Shown: positions 1-10,734, counted from the stretch's first letter. The stretch: DNA of 64,000 bases from Limnephilus marmoratus (GCA_917880885.1 OU862915.1:39068676-39132675), one strand, 5' to 3'. The notes: a model not told the origin generated them from the letters alone. Program-made: numbers and translations.

Positions 1-775
1 ATTGAAGCGATTACGCAACCTTATCGCGTACCTACTCAAACGACTTTTAACATTTTTCTTTAAAAATGTACGTCACAGAGTCTTTTAGCCTTGGAACTAT
101 TACTTCTAAAAATGAGAATTTGAGAGCGAGAAAATTTAATAAATCGAACTTAATAAATAAAAAATTAACGCAAATTTCACACTTCTTTCAAATCTGTTTG
201 AGAGAACTCAATTACCGGCACATTTACGGGCTTAGGGAAATTATCCATAGAGTTCACAGCAATTTCTGTAAGTGGCTAACTTCACACCGATCTTTTCGAA
301 ATTGGAATTTTAAACAACGATGATTCGATATTCAAGAACTTTGGTATGGAAATTCCAGAATGGCTTTTCTTTTGTTTTCTTTACTTTTTTTAGTCGCAAA
401 GGTTTAAATGCCTGAACGAGAAAAAAAAAATTTTTCTCGGTGACGTTTACGCCATATCTGGAAGGAGTTGTAAAGTCATGTCGCAAGGGAAAATTAGACA
501 TTAAAACAAACAAATTTGTCTACAACACCACTGTAGCATCCCACCTGAATTTGCTGCACAAGTGTAATCTTTCTGAGCAATACAAGTTATAAAAATAGAA
601 GTAATTCAGAACAGAGGCATGAGGTTTGTATTGTGCTGTAGCAGATAAACTAGCATCATAGCATAAAAGTAATGCAACGCCAACTCAATAAAGTGTGTGG
701 CAACGATTAGTCTACTTTACCCTAGTATTTGTTTATAAGTTGAAAATAAAATGTTATCAGATTGTAAGTTGAATA
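1..775. other. AT-rich non-coding stretch, nothing recognised
   Basis: Short open frames here are no longer than chance allows in AT-rich DNA and show no motif. I see no terminal repeats or tandem structure. Confidence 0.5.
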
Positions 776-789
776 ATGTTAGAATTAAT

Positions 790-999
790 AATTCAGTTCA
801 TTGCTATCCTACGAGAAACTGCGACGATTTTAAGCTTCCTAAAACAAATTGATTGGGAACACAAAACAATATTTATTATAAAGGTTTTAACATGTTCAAT
901 GAACTCCCTGAACATATTAAGGAAGCTAAAATTTTTGCAGTTCTTCGTGGGTTATATCTCAATATTGTGAAGTCCAAATTTGAGTACGAAGGTAGTAGA
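790..999 (+). pseudogene. 3' end of a CR1/L2-like LINE reverse transcriptase ORF (remnant)
   Basis: The + strand reads RNCDDFKLPKTN, a stop, then YKGFNMFNELPEHIKEAKIF. The pattern of a basic stretch, then F/YKG..LFNELP..IKE, is typical of the extreme C-terminus of CR1/L2/jockey-type LINE ORF2 proteins. Only about 60 codons remain, with one in-frame stop. It runs directly into the foldback element starting near 1008, which probably inserted in or next to it. The clade is inferred from one motif only. Confidence 0.45.
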
Positions 1000-1007
1000 A
1001 TAATAAT

Positions 1008-1862
1008 CGAAAACTTGACCGAAACAGAACTTTCCACCGAAACCGATACTTTTTTAGACATGTTAAAAATCGATTGTTTACTGTTATTTGGCTTATTTTT
1101 TTACATTTATTCAGACAGTTAAAACGTGTTAAATTAAATAATTAATAAAAAAACAATATAATGAATAACTGATTACTTTGTATAAAACCACTATTTTTAA
1201 AACAATATCAACATGTTTCGACAACAATGTTGTCTTCATCAGGATATGTTACTATATACATCATTTTTCATATATTATTCATTATATGAAAAATGATGCC
1301 ACAAAGTAATTTTGCGAAGTTTGAAGAAGTAAAAAAACAATAGTTGAAGTATGTGAAATTATAATGTTTTTTTTGTATGACATCTATAAAACAAACAAAT
1401 TTTATAAAAAATAACAAAACATGTTAACTACTTCTTGTAACAAACATTTGTCAATAATCAATACTAAAGGAAGGACCTCATTAATTGAGTATTTTGCTGA
1501 TGATGGCGGTTGACACACGAGCCACGAACTCACCCGAAGACAGCCAAACGAGAAGTTCCAAGAAGTTATTTTGTTATTTTTTATAAATTTTTGTTTATTT
1601 TATAGAAGCAATATAAAAAAAAACATTATTTTTTCACATACTTCACTCATTGTTTTTTATTTATTTAATTTAACACGTGTTTACTGTCTGAATAAGTGTA
1701 AAAAGTAAGCCAAGTAACAGTAAACAATCGATTTTTAACATGTCCAAAAAAATTTCGATTTCGGTTACGGTAGATTTTCTGCTGAAACCGAAACTGATGC
1801 CGAAACTCGATTTTGTTGCCGAAACTTGCCGAAACCGAAACCGAACCTTCGGTCGGTCACTA
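1008..1862. mobile_element. Non-autonomous hAT-like foldback element with long inverted arms
   Basis: The ends carry GACCGAAAC (1017) and GGTCGGTCACTA (to 1862), like the better preserved hAT copy at 58858-59797. Subterminal DNA is full of CCGAAAC motifs. The arms are long inverted repeats: 1047-1157 pairs with about 1655-1755, and 1342-1435 pairs with about 1563-1650. A 7/8-match target duplication is possible (ataataat 1000-1007, atactaat 1863-1870). No transposase frame is present. The left end is degraded, so that boundary is approximate. Confidence 0.5.
1158..1329. mobile_element. 172-bp insertion inside the foldback's left arm, 12-bp target duplication
   Basis: The left arm is interrupted between two exact copies of taaaaaaacaat (1146-1157 and 1330-1341); the right arm lacks this segment. 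The insert contains TTTCGACAACAATGTTGTC and a perfect 16-bp hairpin (CATCATTTTTCATATA with its complement, about 1260-1300). It resembles family F (33.4 kb). Its mobilising machinery is unknown. Confidence 0.6.
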
Positions 1863-2140
1863 ATACTAATGATAATATAGCAATTTTTCTTTTACCGAAA
1901 TAGTATGAGTTACAGGAAATTGGAATAATTTGTTTTTATTGTTTTGAATTCAGCGAGTAGTTAATCTTTTTACGTAGTGTTTATGTATGCAACCTATTAC
2001 CAGAAAAATATTTTCTGGTACAAGGAGGGATCTTAGTAGGCTCTTAAGGGTAAAGTTCATAATCTCAATATCGTCGCTTTTGTTAACTTGTTTTTTCGAT
2101 GCGCAGCACTACGAAGTAATGCAAAACCAAGTGTTTTCAG

Positions 2141-2740
2141 TTGAAAATTCGTTCGCTTAAAAATATTATACATGCTTTAATTAAATTGTTCATCGCTCCT
2201 AAAATATATAATGCTCTGAGTACTGACATAAAGTCAAGTAATTCTAATTCTCTTTTTATAACACGTGTACAACATTGGATTTTTGAAAGGGGACGAACGT
2301 ACTTTAAAGAATTCATGAGTTCTAACACTACATTTTAATTATTAATTTTTGCATTTCAAAATTATTATTTCTATTTTTATTTCTATTTTTCTTTAAAATG
2401 TTGTTATTTTTTTCTCTTAGTTTTTCGCTAAATTTATTTATGTTTTTAATTTTGATTTATATACTTATATGTTTTAATTTATACAGAACACTTGAGTTCT
2501 TAACATTTAATTTCAATTTCAAAATTTGAATTTGAATTTTCATTTTTATTTCTACTTTTCTTTAAAATATGATCTTTTTTTTCTCTTTAGTTTTAAGTAT
2601 TTCTTAATATTTTTTGAAATGTTAAAATATTAAATGTACGACTACCACAACACGGGCTTAGCCTAATGTGGTAGCCAAAAAAAACAAATATCTGTTACTA
2701 ATAAAAAATGTATGAAATAAAAAAAATAATAAATATTGTG
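2141..2740 (+). pseudogene. CR1-like LINE: ORF2 C-terminus plus 3' UTR (remnant)
   Basis: A 65-codon frame ending at 2338 reads KIYNALSTDIKSSNSN, then FERGRTYF, the tail of a CR1/L2-type RT protein. About 400 bp of AT-rich 3' UTR follow, including a partial direct duplication (about 2365-2440 resembles 2535-2600). Near 2641-2676 there is a stem-loop: CTACCACAACACGGG, then CTTAGCCTAATGTGGTAG. It ends in an A-rich tail near 2710-2735. This 3' stem-loop style is known from CR1/L2 LINEs; clade assignment is inference. Confidence 0.5.
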
Positions 2741-2744
2741 AAGC

Positions 2745-3432
2745 CCAGGAAAAAATCAGGCCTTAATAATAAAGCCCAAAATATCCTACAGTGAACTTCT
2801 TTTCAATTGTGGTTTTATTGCATAATTTGAAAATCTTGCTTTTTAGAAAATGATCGGAAAACATTTGAATATTTAGTGCGATGTTTTATTTTGCACAAAT
2901 CAAAACAGGCGGCTGACGTTTAGCGAGAATTTTAACTCTATTGCCATCTACACAATGAGTGTTATTGTTAGTGGACCGATTCCGAATGTTACAGGACGTG
3001 GTGCATCGCCTTAAGTAGTATTATTATTCCTGGCATGTGCCTGTTCCGATACACTTTCACCATTTCGAGAGAAAACACATTTTCCGATACATTTATTTTT
3101 GCCGAAAAAACACTCAATATCGCGCTTTAGTTCGCGAGTTGCCTGGACAATTTCCCTTTCACCGCATTTTCTCCTTGGTTGGATAGGATTAGAAATAAAT
3201 TTAAAAACGGAGGAGGATGTATTAATAGGGAGTTTGTCTTGATTGCTTTTTAAATGAATCTTTTAATACTTACAATAAAATTTTTAGGCCAGTTGTTTAT
3301 GTCTAAATTTTTATTTCAGAAAAAATAAACAATCATTCATTTGTTAAATATCATATGAGAAGGAATCATGTTTTCAAGCATACCGAAACTTTTTGCTTCG
3401 TTAATATTGTATGTTAATATTATATGTAACAA
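2745..3432. other. Non-coding, nothing recognised
   Basis: AT-rich sequence without motif-bearing frames or obvious repeats, between a LINE remnant and a SINE-A copy. Confidence 0.4.
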
Positions 3433-3438
3433 TCAAAG

Positions 3439-3579
3439 ACGGCCGGCGTGGTCGAGGGGTTAGGCTCTTGTCTCGCAATCTGAAGGTCGCGGGATCAAAT
3501 CCCAGTTTGGGCAAATAACTTTTATTTGATTAATTTGTGTTATTTCACAAAAAATGTATTTAAAATAATTATACATATT
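3439..3579 (+). repeat. SINE-A, tRNA-derived 5' half (split copy)
   Basis: The tRNA-like head carries an A box TGGTCGAGGGG (3449-3459) and a B box GGATCAAATCC (3492-3502), the internal RNA polymerase III promoter. It is followed by the family's TTTTATTTGATTAATTTG tract. The copy stops at 3579 and resumes at 4125, separated by a truncated LINE. The full-length relative is at 44289-44719. Confidence 0.8.
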
Positions 3580-4124
3580 ATATAGAAGAATAAGTGCGAC
3601 AAGCAGTGAATTGCGTCCTCTCTACAGCTCAGTGATAAGAAAAGCCGAGCTCAGCATCAAGACAAAGATGGCAGTGTTTAAAACGGTATACCGCCCGACG
3701 CTCACTTACAACACACTCTAGAATCCAAGCTGCCGAAATGAGGTACTTGAGAGGAGTGGCAGGGGTTACGAAATGGGATCATATAAGATACTCGACGATC
3801 CGAGATGATCTAAACATTGAACCATTGCTACTCTTCATAGAAAAATCGCAACTGAGGTGGCTTGGGCATGTACCAAGAATGTCTGAAGACCAAATTCCGA
3901 GGAAGATACTGAGTGCGATTCCAGAGGGTAGACGTCCAGTGGGCCGCCCCAGACACAGTTGGGCAAGGCAACTCCAGAAACTGTGTGAGGAGAGGCTGGG
4001 TCTACCATGGACAGAGGCCGAACAATCAGCACAAGACAGGGACGTATGGAGGAGCCTTGTGGATGCAATGGGTCCCCGACCCGAATAGGATAAGGGGAAG
4101 ATGATGATGATGATGATGATGATG
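3580..4124 (+). mobile_element. 5'-truncated RTE-type LINE inserted into SINE-A
   Basis: This insertion is flanked by a 9-bp direct repeat, atacatatt (3571-3579 and 4125-4133), where SINE-A should be continuous. A protein fragment at about 3600-4088 reads FKTVYRPTLTYN, then MRYLRGVAGVTKWD, LRWLGHVPRM and GRRPVGRPRHSW. This is the C-terminal region of an RTE-type endonuclease/RT. A deletion with frame change lies near 3717-3725. The 3' end is a short ATG/GAT microsatellite rather than poly-A, as is common for RTE LINEs. Confidence 0.8.
3738..4088 (+). pseudogene. RTE LINE ORF2 C-terminal fragment (116 codons)
   Basis: This is the open part of the truncated LINE. LRWLGHV and the Gly/Arg-rich GRRPVGRPRHSW are hallmarks of the region after the RT domain in RTE proteins. 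The first Met is internal to the ancestral ORF, so it is not a translation start. Endonuclease and RT domains are missing because of 5' truncation. Confidence 0.75.
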
Positions 4125-4520
4125 ATACATATTGTATTTGCGGCACGTTCTAGAGTGGAAGATAATCTCAGTATCGCCCTTGTGTAAGACCACCATTCAG
4201 AATTGAAACGTTGCTTGTTTAGCCGTGTTTGGTGACGAGATCTTAATAGCCAGGAACTTCTCCTCATTCATTAATTGTTTTTGTGTTTCATTCGTAGAAC
4301 TCCATTTTAATTTTTAGAAATTAATTAAAATTAAATTTGATCAAATTCAAATTCAAATTTAATTTTAATTAAATTTCTTAAAATTAAAATTCCCCTCATT
4401 CCTCTTCCCTATCTCCTTCCCCTCCCTAAGAACTTCAGCCTCACAACATACACCAATTAAAGATGACGTAGTCTCAATGGCTCTAGACGGGAGCAGCCTT
4501 GTGATGAATTCACATTTTAA
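4125..4520 (+). repeat. SINE-A 3' half (split copy)
   Basis: It continues the copy from 3579: TTTGCGGCACGTTCTAGAG, AGTATCGCCC, GACCACCATTCAGAATTGAA, and the terminal CTAGACGGGAGCAG near 4482. It carries a second insertion at 4270-4393. Confidence 0.8.
4270..4393. repeat. 124-bp AT palindromic insertion within SINE-A, 8-bp duplication
   Basis: Exact cctcattc copies at 4262-4269 and 4394-4401 flank sequence absent from other SINE-A copies. Its core is palindromic: AGAAATTAATTAAAATTAAA near 4316 mirrors the tract near 4356-4381. A tiny foldback or MITE is plausible, but its termini do not identify a superfamily. Confidence 0.45.
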
Positions 4521-4782
4521 AAAAAGTACCCAATGCGTTTATTTAATTGTCTGTACGCCAAAAACATTTTACATGACATTTTGGTTATCATCCTTAATTT
4601 TTGGTTGAAGTTTAGCTTTTGGTTGCCTTTTGTATTACCTTTTAGTAGTGATTGTTTTTTTTTCATTTGAAAAAATTACATTATGTTGATTTCTAATCGG
4701 AATGGTCGCCATTATATACCTAAAATTTGGCAATTAGATTTTGAAAAAAAAAATCGTGATCACAGCAAGATAGTAGATACTC

Positions 4783-4965
4783 TCAGTATCGCCCTGGTGA
4801 AAGATCAACATTCGGAATCGAAGCTTTGTTTGAAATGGCTTTATCCTTATTTAATAACCAAATTTGAATAACCAGGTATTTCCCAAATTTCTTCAACTCC
4901 ATTTTATTCCTTTTTCCATAACATACTCCTATTGGGGTTGCTATAGTCCCATTGGTTCCAAATGA
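4783..4965 (+). repeat. SINE-A, 5'-truncated and diverged copy
   Basis: It matches the SINE-A body (CTCAGTATCGCCCTGGTG, ATTCGGAATCGAA, AATAACCAGGTATTTCCC, CCTATTGGGG) but lacks the tRNA head and has lost the CT-rich part. Confidence 0.65.
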
Positions 4966-4979
4966 TTATGAAGAGTTGA

Positions 4980-5155
4980 TTTAATTGGCTGAGTTGGCAT
5001 CGATTTGGCTCCCAGCCAGGCGTCGCGTGTTCAACTCCTTGGCTTGCTATGTCCTCCATCAATGCAAGCAAAATTTTCCGCTCACTGTGGTGGCAGTAAG
5101 ATATTTTCTAATATTGTCAGGTTATTCGGGAATGTTAGTCTTTAAAAAAAAATAA
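4980..5155 (+). repeat. SINE-B copy (tRNA-derived)
   Basis: A-box-like TTGGCTGAGTTGGC and B-box-like GTGTTCAACTCC (about 5030-5041) are followed by the family body CTTGGCTTGCTATGTCC, CTGTGGTGGCAGTAAGA and an A-rich end. It matches the minus-strand copy at 47905-48097. Confidence 0.6.
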
Positions 5156-5478
5156 TAATTACTGAAACAAAATACTTTCATTTCATTTTGTTATGTATAA
5201 GTACTCTATAATTAGAAAGCATCCGAAATGAGAGGAAAATATTTTCCCCATTTTCAATTAGCCCAATGATTTCACCCCAAATTTCAAATTGCACCCACCA
5301 AACAAGCAGGCTTGAATAATACATATCTGTGGAAAGCAATCACTTTGTGGTTCCACGTTTTAATTGAAAATTTAAACGAACTTTGTCCAATGCCGTATTA
5401 TTGTTTAAATTGGTTATTAGTAGTCATACTGATTAATAAAGTCATAGATGATAATGGTAAAAGAAATTATGTAAAGTT
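5156..5478. other. Flank of LTR element, nothing recognised
   Basis: AT-rich sequence. It ends at the TG start of the 5' LTR. Confidence 0.4.
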
Positions 5479-6575
5479 TGTTATGAAAATAATTTATTGT
5501 TCAAAATTACCCCAGGGTTATTAATATTTGTCTATAGTAATAAATTCAATTATTTTACTGGCCGCTTATAGTTTCACCTTTTCTCCGAGTAGTTGTATTT
5601 TCGAACAATAGGGGGATAATGATCGTTTTCCAGCACTTTTTGGATTCGCTTCTTTAGGGCAGGACGTGAATCCGACAGTCGACAATGTGGATTTAAATTT
5701 ACTTAAAATGTAAAATATTAATCGGCGGGTTTTTTTTAATTATTATTTCAATATGTGAACGTTAAGTTTCCTTTTATTCTCAGCCGGTACAAGGTTATCG
5801 CGACTGGAGAATTCTTATTTACGGGTATAATGGCGGTTTGATAGCCAAGTTCAAGCATAATCTGCGATTATATTTACCATCCGTCATTCGACGAGATGGA
5901 TTCTCAATAATACAAAGGGACACAAACCGTCCGTTTAGTCCCCGCCGATTCTTTCCACAACCTGATGGGCCTTTTACCAACCACATGATGGCGGACGCCA
6001 AGGGCATGGCGTTCCCATACTCCACAACTACCCCAGATGGAGGGAGAAGAGCGAGAAACCTGGCGATGATGCAATAGCAAGGGAGGAACGGTCCCCTGGC
6101 TTTGCATCCGGATTCGACGCGGACGTCATAGGTTTTTAGCTAGGATGTAGATATAGTATGGTCCACAGGTACGCATATACTTTCAATATATAATAATCTT
6201 GTTATACATCCACTCTTTTATTTCTTATTCCCAAGCTTCACAACCTTGAATAAAATAACAGTGCCCACGCTCTGATGGGAGTTTTTTCATGCCTACCGAC
6301 ACAGTCAGCATATCTCGTACCTACGAGATTTGGCGTCCAAGATCCCCTGGGATTAAAGCTGATAACTGTGTACGTTTATGTTTTACCCTGTAACTGTATT
6401 TGTAACATTTAATGCACCCACTCAATAAGAGGTGTATATGATATGATAATATCACATAGTAGGTACAAAGATCAACACAACACTTTCCAGTGCCTTACCC
6501 TGATATTGAGATAACCCTAATCAATCTGTACCACAACAAAGTACCCAACCACTCCCTTTCTCTATAACCATAACA
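5479..6575 (+). repeat. 5' LTR
   Basis: It starts TGTTATG and ends CATAACA. It contains AATAAA near 6249 (possible polyadenylation signal) and a GC-richer segment, 5838-6077, with overlapping open frames on both strands. Relative to the 3' LTR it lacks the 26 bp present at 9975-10000 and has a longer CT-rich end (6551-6565). Confidence 0.8.
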
Positions 6576-6594
6576 TGGCGCACCAACTGGTGAT
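6576..6594 (+). promoter_or_regulatory. Primer-binding site
   Basis: TGGCGCACCAACTGG lies immediately after the 5' LTR. The leading TGG is complementary to a tRNA CCA end, as expected for minus-strand priming. The tRNA identity was not determined. Confidence 0.6.
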
Positions 6595-8215
6595 AACGAA
6601 TATATTTTTTTCATTGTTGTGAATCTTGGAAATGTTAAATTCATTATATAAGCATGCCCTTAACATATTTTTAAATTTGCCCAATGTTATGTTTTGTTTT
6701 GTTTTGTTTTAAAATATTAGGGTCACAAATTTATTTTATACCTGTAATGATTTTTTTTCAATGTTTTTAATTTGAAATGTAGTGTGCATAATCTCAAATA
6801 CCTACATGTCAAACATAACCTCAATTGATTTGTGATTGTCATTTTATTAAAATATGCTTAGAAAATGGAAATTGGTCATAGACAATATGCATTATAGAAC
6901 TCTATAAAAAAAAGAAATTCTAATCCAATGAATAGTGGTTATTTTCAGAATAACATAAATTATCTATGGCAATTTCTTGCTTTCAAATTTACCTATGACT
7001 TTTTTCAAATGTCAAAACATTGTTATGTTTTTATGCTTCCAAATGCTTAACAGTTTAATTTTTCTAAAACAATTATATTATGAGTTTTAATAAGAATATA
7101 AAGTTAATATCAATAATAATGCAAATATTTATAATGATTTATTGTCAACTAAGTGACATTTTGTTCATGATTACGGAGGTACGTACATTCATCAAATCAT
7201 TGCAGTAATATTAAAAACGTTTTAGTTGAAAGGTATTAGTTAAAGTATTACAAACATTTTAAAATACATTTGAACATTATTATTCAAGCTTTATAAAATT
7301 ATATTATGCCGGTATTCATACAAACCGTCATTTGTCAAATATTTGTCAAATATCAATTGTCAAATAACATGATGAAAACAAATATTTTGTATTATTATGC
7401 AATTTCAAAGATAACCTTTATTAGGGAATCATTTATAAAATGTATTTTTATTCCAAACTGTTTAATTAGTTACGAGACGAGATTAATGTTATTTACAGCT
7501 GATATCTGTCAAAATTTATATTATTGATTGTTTATTTACAAATAATGTCAAACTGACATCTTAAATACTTTTGAATTTATAACAATTGTTATGTGTACGC
7601 TAATGTCAAACTTGATATTTCAAATTATGACGTTTCTAATGCAATGAATTATTAGTAGGTCATATTAAAAATATTCATTTAAATGAGCAACATACATATT
7701 CATTTCAATGGAATATATATTTTATTAATTTAAATGGGGTACATACATATTCAAATAAAATTTCATATTTTAATTTTTAAATGAAAACAGGGTTATCGAA
7801 TAAAATATTTTATGTTTCAATTTTAAATAGAGGGTTGGCGCAAACCAATATTTTCAAACATCAGGGTTGCCAAAATTATTTATTTTTTTAATTTAAAACA
7901 ATAGTTATCAATAATATTTGTCAAATCAACAACAACGTTCAACAGCGTACAACAACAATAACATCAACAATAACAACAATAACAACAACAACAAAAATAA
8001 CAACGTTTATTTTTCTTTTTGAATCAAGGGCATCATTTTTAATAACAATTCTGAGAATTGTTTTGAATTTAAGTACAATCAAGCAATTGTCAACGGTGAC
8101 ACAAGGAATAATGTGATATTTATTATCATTCTTTTTATATATAAAGGACAATATTCACGAAATGTGATAAGACTTCGAGAAATTATCGGACAATGACGAA
8201 ACGTCATTATTATCA

Positions 8216-8635
8216 TTGGAGGGGGGTTGACGGAGGTATATTCGGTCTGATCAACTAGATCCTGGTGATCAACTTACCATTCCTAATGGTCCAAATTAGT
8301 TCCAAAGGTAAGGGTGGGCTTGTACCCCAACCGCAACGTATCGATCCGGCGTCGATTACGTTTACCTTACATGACAGACAGAGGGCGAGAGATACTTGCT
8401 GTCTGCTCATCAGGCCATGAGTTGCTGACTCAGGTAGGGAACATGTGTGCTACATCGTCAGTAGGAGGGCAGTGGATCCGTTGCCTGTAGACGGAGGATA
8501 CCTATGGGAGGCGGAAGGATTGCCAGCCACTGGTCCATGTGCATACTCAAAGTACTGCGTGGTGTGAAACTTGTTTGAGTGGTTCGGGTTGTTCTTGGAG
8601 TTTTATGACCAACCCTGACACAACATTCAACAAGT
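8216..8635. other. GC-richer island inside the LTR element interior
   Basis: Base composition contrasts sharply with the surrounding AT-rich cargo. It contains GATCAACTAGATCCTGGTGA-like inverted motifs and no long frame. It could be packaging or leader sequence, captured host sequence, or another insertion. I do not recognise it. Confidence 0.4.
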
Positions 8636-8924
8636 ATTCATAAACTCTATTTAAAATCGAGTTTTATGTTTTTTTTTCACACGGTACTATTTGTAGTGAT
8701 TTATGGTAAATCACATAATTATTTTCTCAAATATAACAAGTCTAAATAAATACGTGCACACCTTTATATTGTCGTAATTTATGCTCTATGTCAGAGCCAA
8801 TAAAATTCTAGCCCATTAAAATAGTCACACATAACTCAATTACATCATGATTCTTCAAATCAAGTATCAAGCATCATTGAAATAAGACTAAATAAAAGTC
8901 TCATTCATAAAAAAATCTATTAAA

Positions 8925-9135
8925 CAAAAAAATGTCTCGTAACTTATCAAAACTGTTGTAAACAAACAAAAAAAAATGTAACTTATCAAAACTCTCGTAA
9001 TCAAAACTGTTGTAAACAAACAAAACAAAAAAATATGTAACTTATCAAAACTCTCGTAATCAAAACTGTTGTAAACAAACAAACAAAAAAATATGTAACT
9101 TATCAAAACTACGATAAACAAATGAAAAAAATATA
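8925..9135. repeat. About 3 tandem copies of a roughly 60-bp unit
   Basis: Units contain ATGTAACTTATCAAAACTCT followed by CGTAATCAAAACTGTTGTAA and an ACAAACAAA tract, repeated near 8935, 8977 and 9036 with a degenerate fourth. The minus-strand open frame over it is a product of this repetition. Confidence 0.75.
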
Positions 9136-9165
9136 TGTAACTATTAAAAAATGTATTATGTACAA

Positions 9166-9216
9166 AAACAAAGCAAAACAAAACAAAACAAAACAAAACA
9201 AAACAAAACAAAACAA
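9166..9216. repeat. (AAAAC)n microsatellite
   Basis: AAAAC-type units repeat about ten times in the LTR element interior. Confidence 0.9.
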
Positions 9217-9610
9217 TTAATTATGTATTGTAATTGTATAATTTTATCTTTTTCCAACTTTTATTATTATTTTTATTTTCAACTGTGAGACCTAGTTAGT
9301 ATAGGCAGGTTTTCTTTTTCATGTAAATTCAGTGAAAAGTGAAGGTTGTTCAACCATTATAAAAAGTGTTTATAATCCGATAACAGGATGAAGTGATGCC
9401 ACAGAGCATAATATAAAAGTGAATGATTGAAATGGTATTTTCACTACAATGTCTTTTTATTTTTGTAATTAACTACAATGATTATTGTTTTTATTTCTAT
9501 TGTATTTCTGTTTTGAAATTTATTGTTTTTAGGAACCGGTGGACCAACACAATTGTTAAGCTTTTTAGTCAGCATAGGAAATAGGTATGTTCGGGGTCGA
9601 ACATTTACGC

Positions 9611-9624
9611 GAGAACGGGGAAAA
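9611..9624 (+). promoter_or_regulatory. Polypurine tract
   Basis: GAGAACGGGGAAAA is nearly all purine and directly abuts the 3' LTR start (TGTTATG). This is where plus-strand DNA synthesis is primed in LTR elements. Confidence 0.65.
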
Positions 9625-10734
9625 TGTTATGAAAATAATTTATTGTTCAAAATTACCCCAGGGTTATTAATATTTGTCTATAGTAATAAATTCAATTATT
9701 TTACTGGCCGCTTATAGTTTCACTTTTTCTCCGAGTAGTTGTATTTTCGAACAATAGGGGGATAATGATCGTTTTCCAGCACTTTTTGGATTCGCGTCTT
9801 TAGGGCAGGACGTGAATCCGACAGTCGACAATGTGGATTTAAACTTACTTAAAATGTAAAATATTAATCGGCGGGTTTTTTAAAATTATTACTTCAATAT
9901 GTGAACGTTAATTTTCCTTTTATTCGCAGCCGGTACAAGGTTATCGCGGCTGGAGAATTCTTATTTACGGGTATTCCAGTGTAGAATCCCGTGGTGCGAT
10001 AATGGCGGTTTGATAGCCAAGTTCAAGCATAATCTGCGATTATATTTACCATCCGTCATTCGACGAGATGGATTCTCAATAATACAAAGGGATACAAACC
10101 GTCCGTTTAGTCCCCGCCGATTCTTTCCACAACCTGATGGGCTTTTTACCAACCACATGATGGAGGACGCCAAGGGCATGGCGTTCCCATACTCCACAAC
10201 TACCCCAGATGGAGGGAGAAGAGCGAGAAACCTGGCGATGATGCAATAGCAAGGGAGGAACGGTCCCCTGGCTTTGCATCCAGATTCGACGCGGACGTCA
10301 TAGGTTTTTAGCTAGGATGTAGATATAGTATGGTCCACAGGTACGCATATACTTTCAATATATAATAATCTTGTTATACATCCACTCTTTTATTTCTTAT
10401 TCCCAAGCTTCACAACCTTTAATAAAATAACAGCGCCCACGCTCTGATGGGAGTTTTTTCATGCCTACCGACACAGTCAGCATATCTCGTACCTACGAGA
10501 TTTGGCGTCCAAGATCCCTTGGGATTAAAGCTGATAACTGTGTACGTTTATGTTTTACCCTGTAACTGTATTTGTAACATTTAATGCACCCACTCAATAA
10601 GAGGTGTATATGATATGATAATATCACATAGTAGGTACAAAGATCAACACAACACTTTCCAGTGTCTTACCTTGATATTGAGATAACCCTAATCAATCTG
10701 TACCACAAAAAAGTACCCAACCATTACCATAACA
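9625..10734 (+). repeat. 3' LTR
   Basis: It has the same termini as the 5' LTR. It contains the extra 26 bp 9975-10000 and the same bidirectionally open segment (10010-10249), which differs from the 5' LTR frame by two amino-acid changes on the + strand (P to L, A to E). Confidence 0.8.

Larger units (their letters stand above)
6595..9610. other. LTR element interior, non-coding
   Basis: Very AT-rich DNA with recurrent GTCAAA motifs (about 7330-7620), AAC/AACAAT-rich runs (7929-8000), a GC-richer island (8216-8635) and a tandem repeat (8925-9130). Open frames are short and come from low complexity. Nothing resembles a retroelement protein, so this is a large non-coding cargo. Confidence 0.6.
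5479..10734 (+). mobile_element. Non-autonomous LTR retrotransposon, complete structure without coding capacity
   Basis: Two about 1.1-kb direct repeats (5479-6575 and 9625-10734) begin TGTTATG and end CATAACA, a 7-bp terminal inverted repeat typical of LTRs. A TGG-starting primer-binding site (6576) directly follows the first, and a purine tract (9611-9624) directly precedes the second. The 3,049-bp interior has no gag, protease, RT or integrase motif. The LTRs differ at roughly 20 positions by eye plus indels, implying a fairly recent insertion. Flanks AGTT and GGTT make a clean target duplication uncertain. It would depend on an autonomous relative. Superfamily (Gypsy or BEL/Pao) is undetermined. 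Confidence 0.8.

Noticed and set aside
3439..3520. Functional tRNA gene at the SINE-A heads
   Set aside because: Same head in several copies fused to a common body and poly-A tail; anticodon arm pairing is poor. It is a tRNA-derived SINE.
5819..6025. GPSGCGKN in the minus-strand LTR frame, resembling a Walker A nucleotide-binding loop
   Set aside because: The Ser/Thr after Lys is missing, the frame is only 68 codons, and the same DNA is open in other frames, so there is no support for an ATPase.
8888..9211. 107-codon Phe/Cys/Leu-rich minus-strand frame as a membrane protein
   Set aside because: It is the translation of a tandem repeat and an AAAAC microsatellite.
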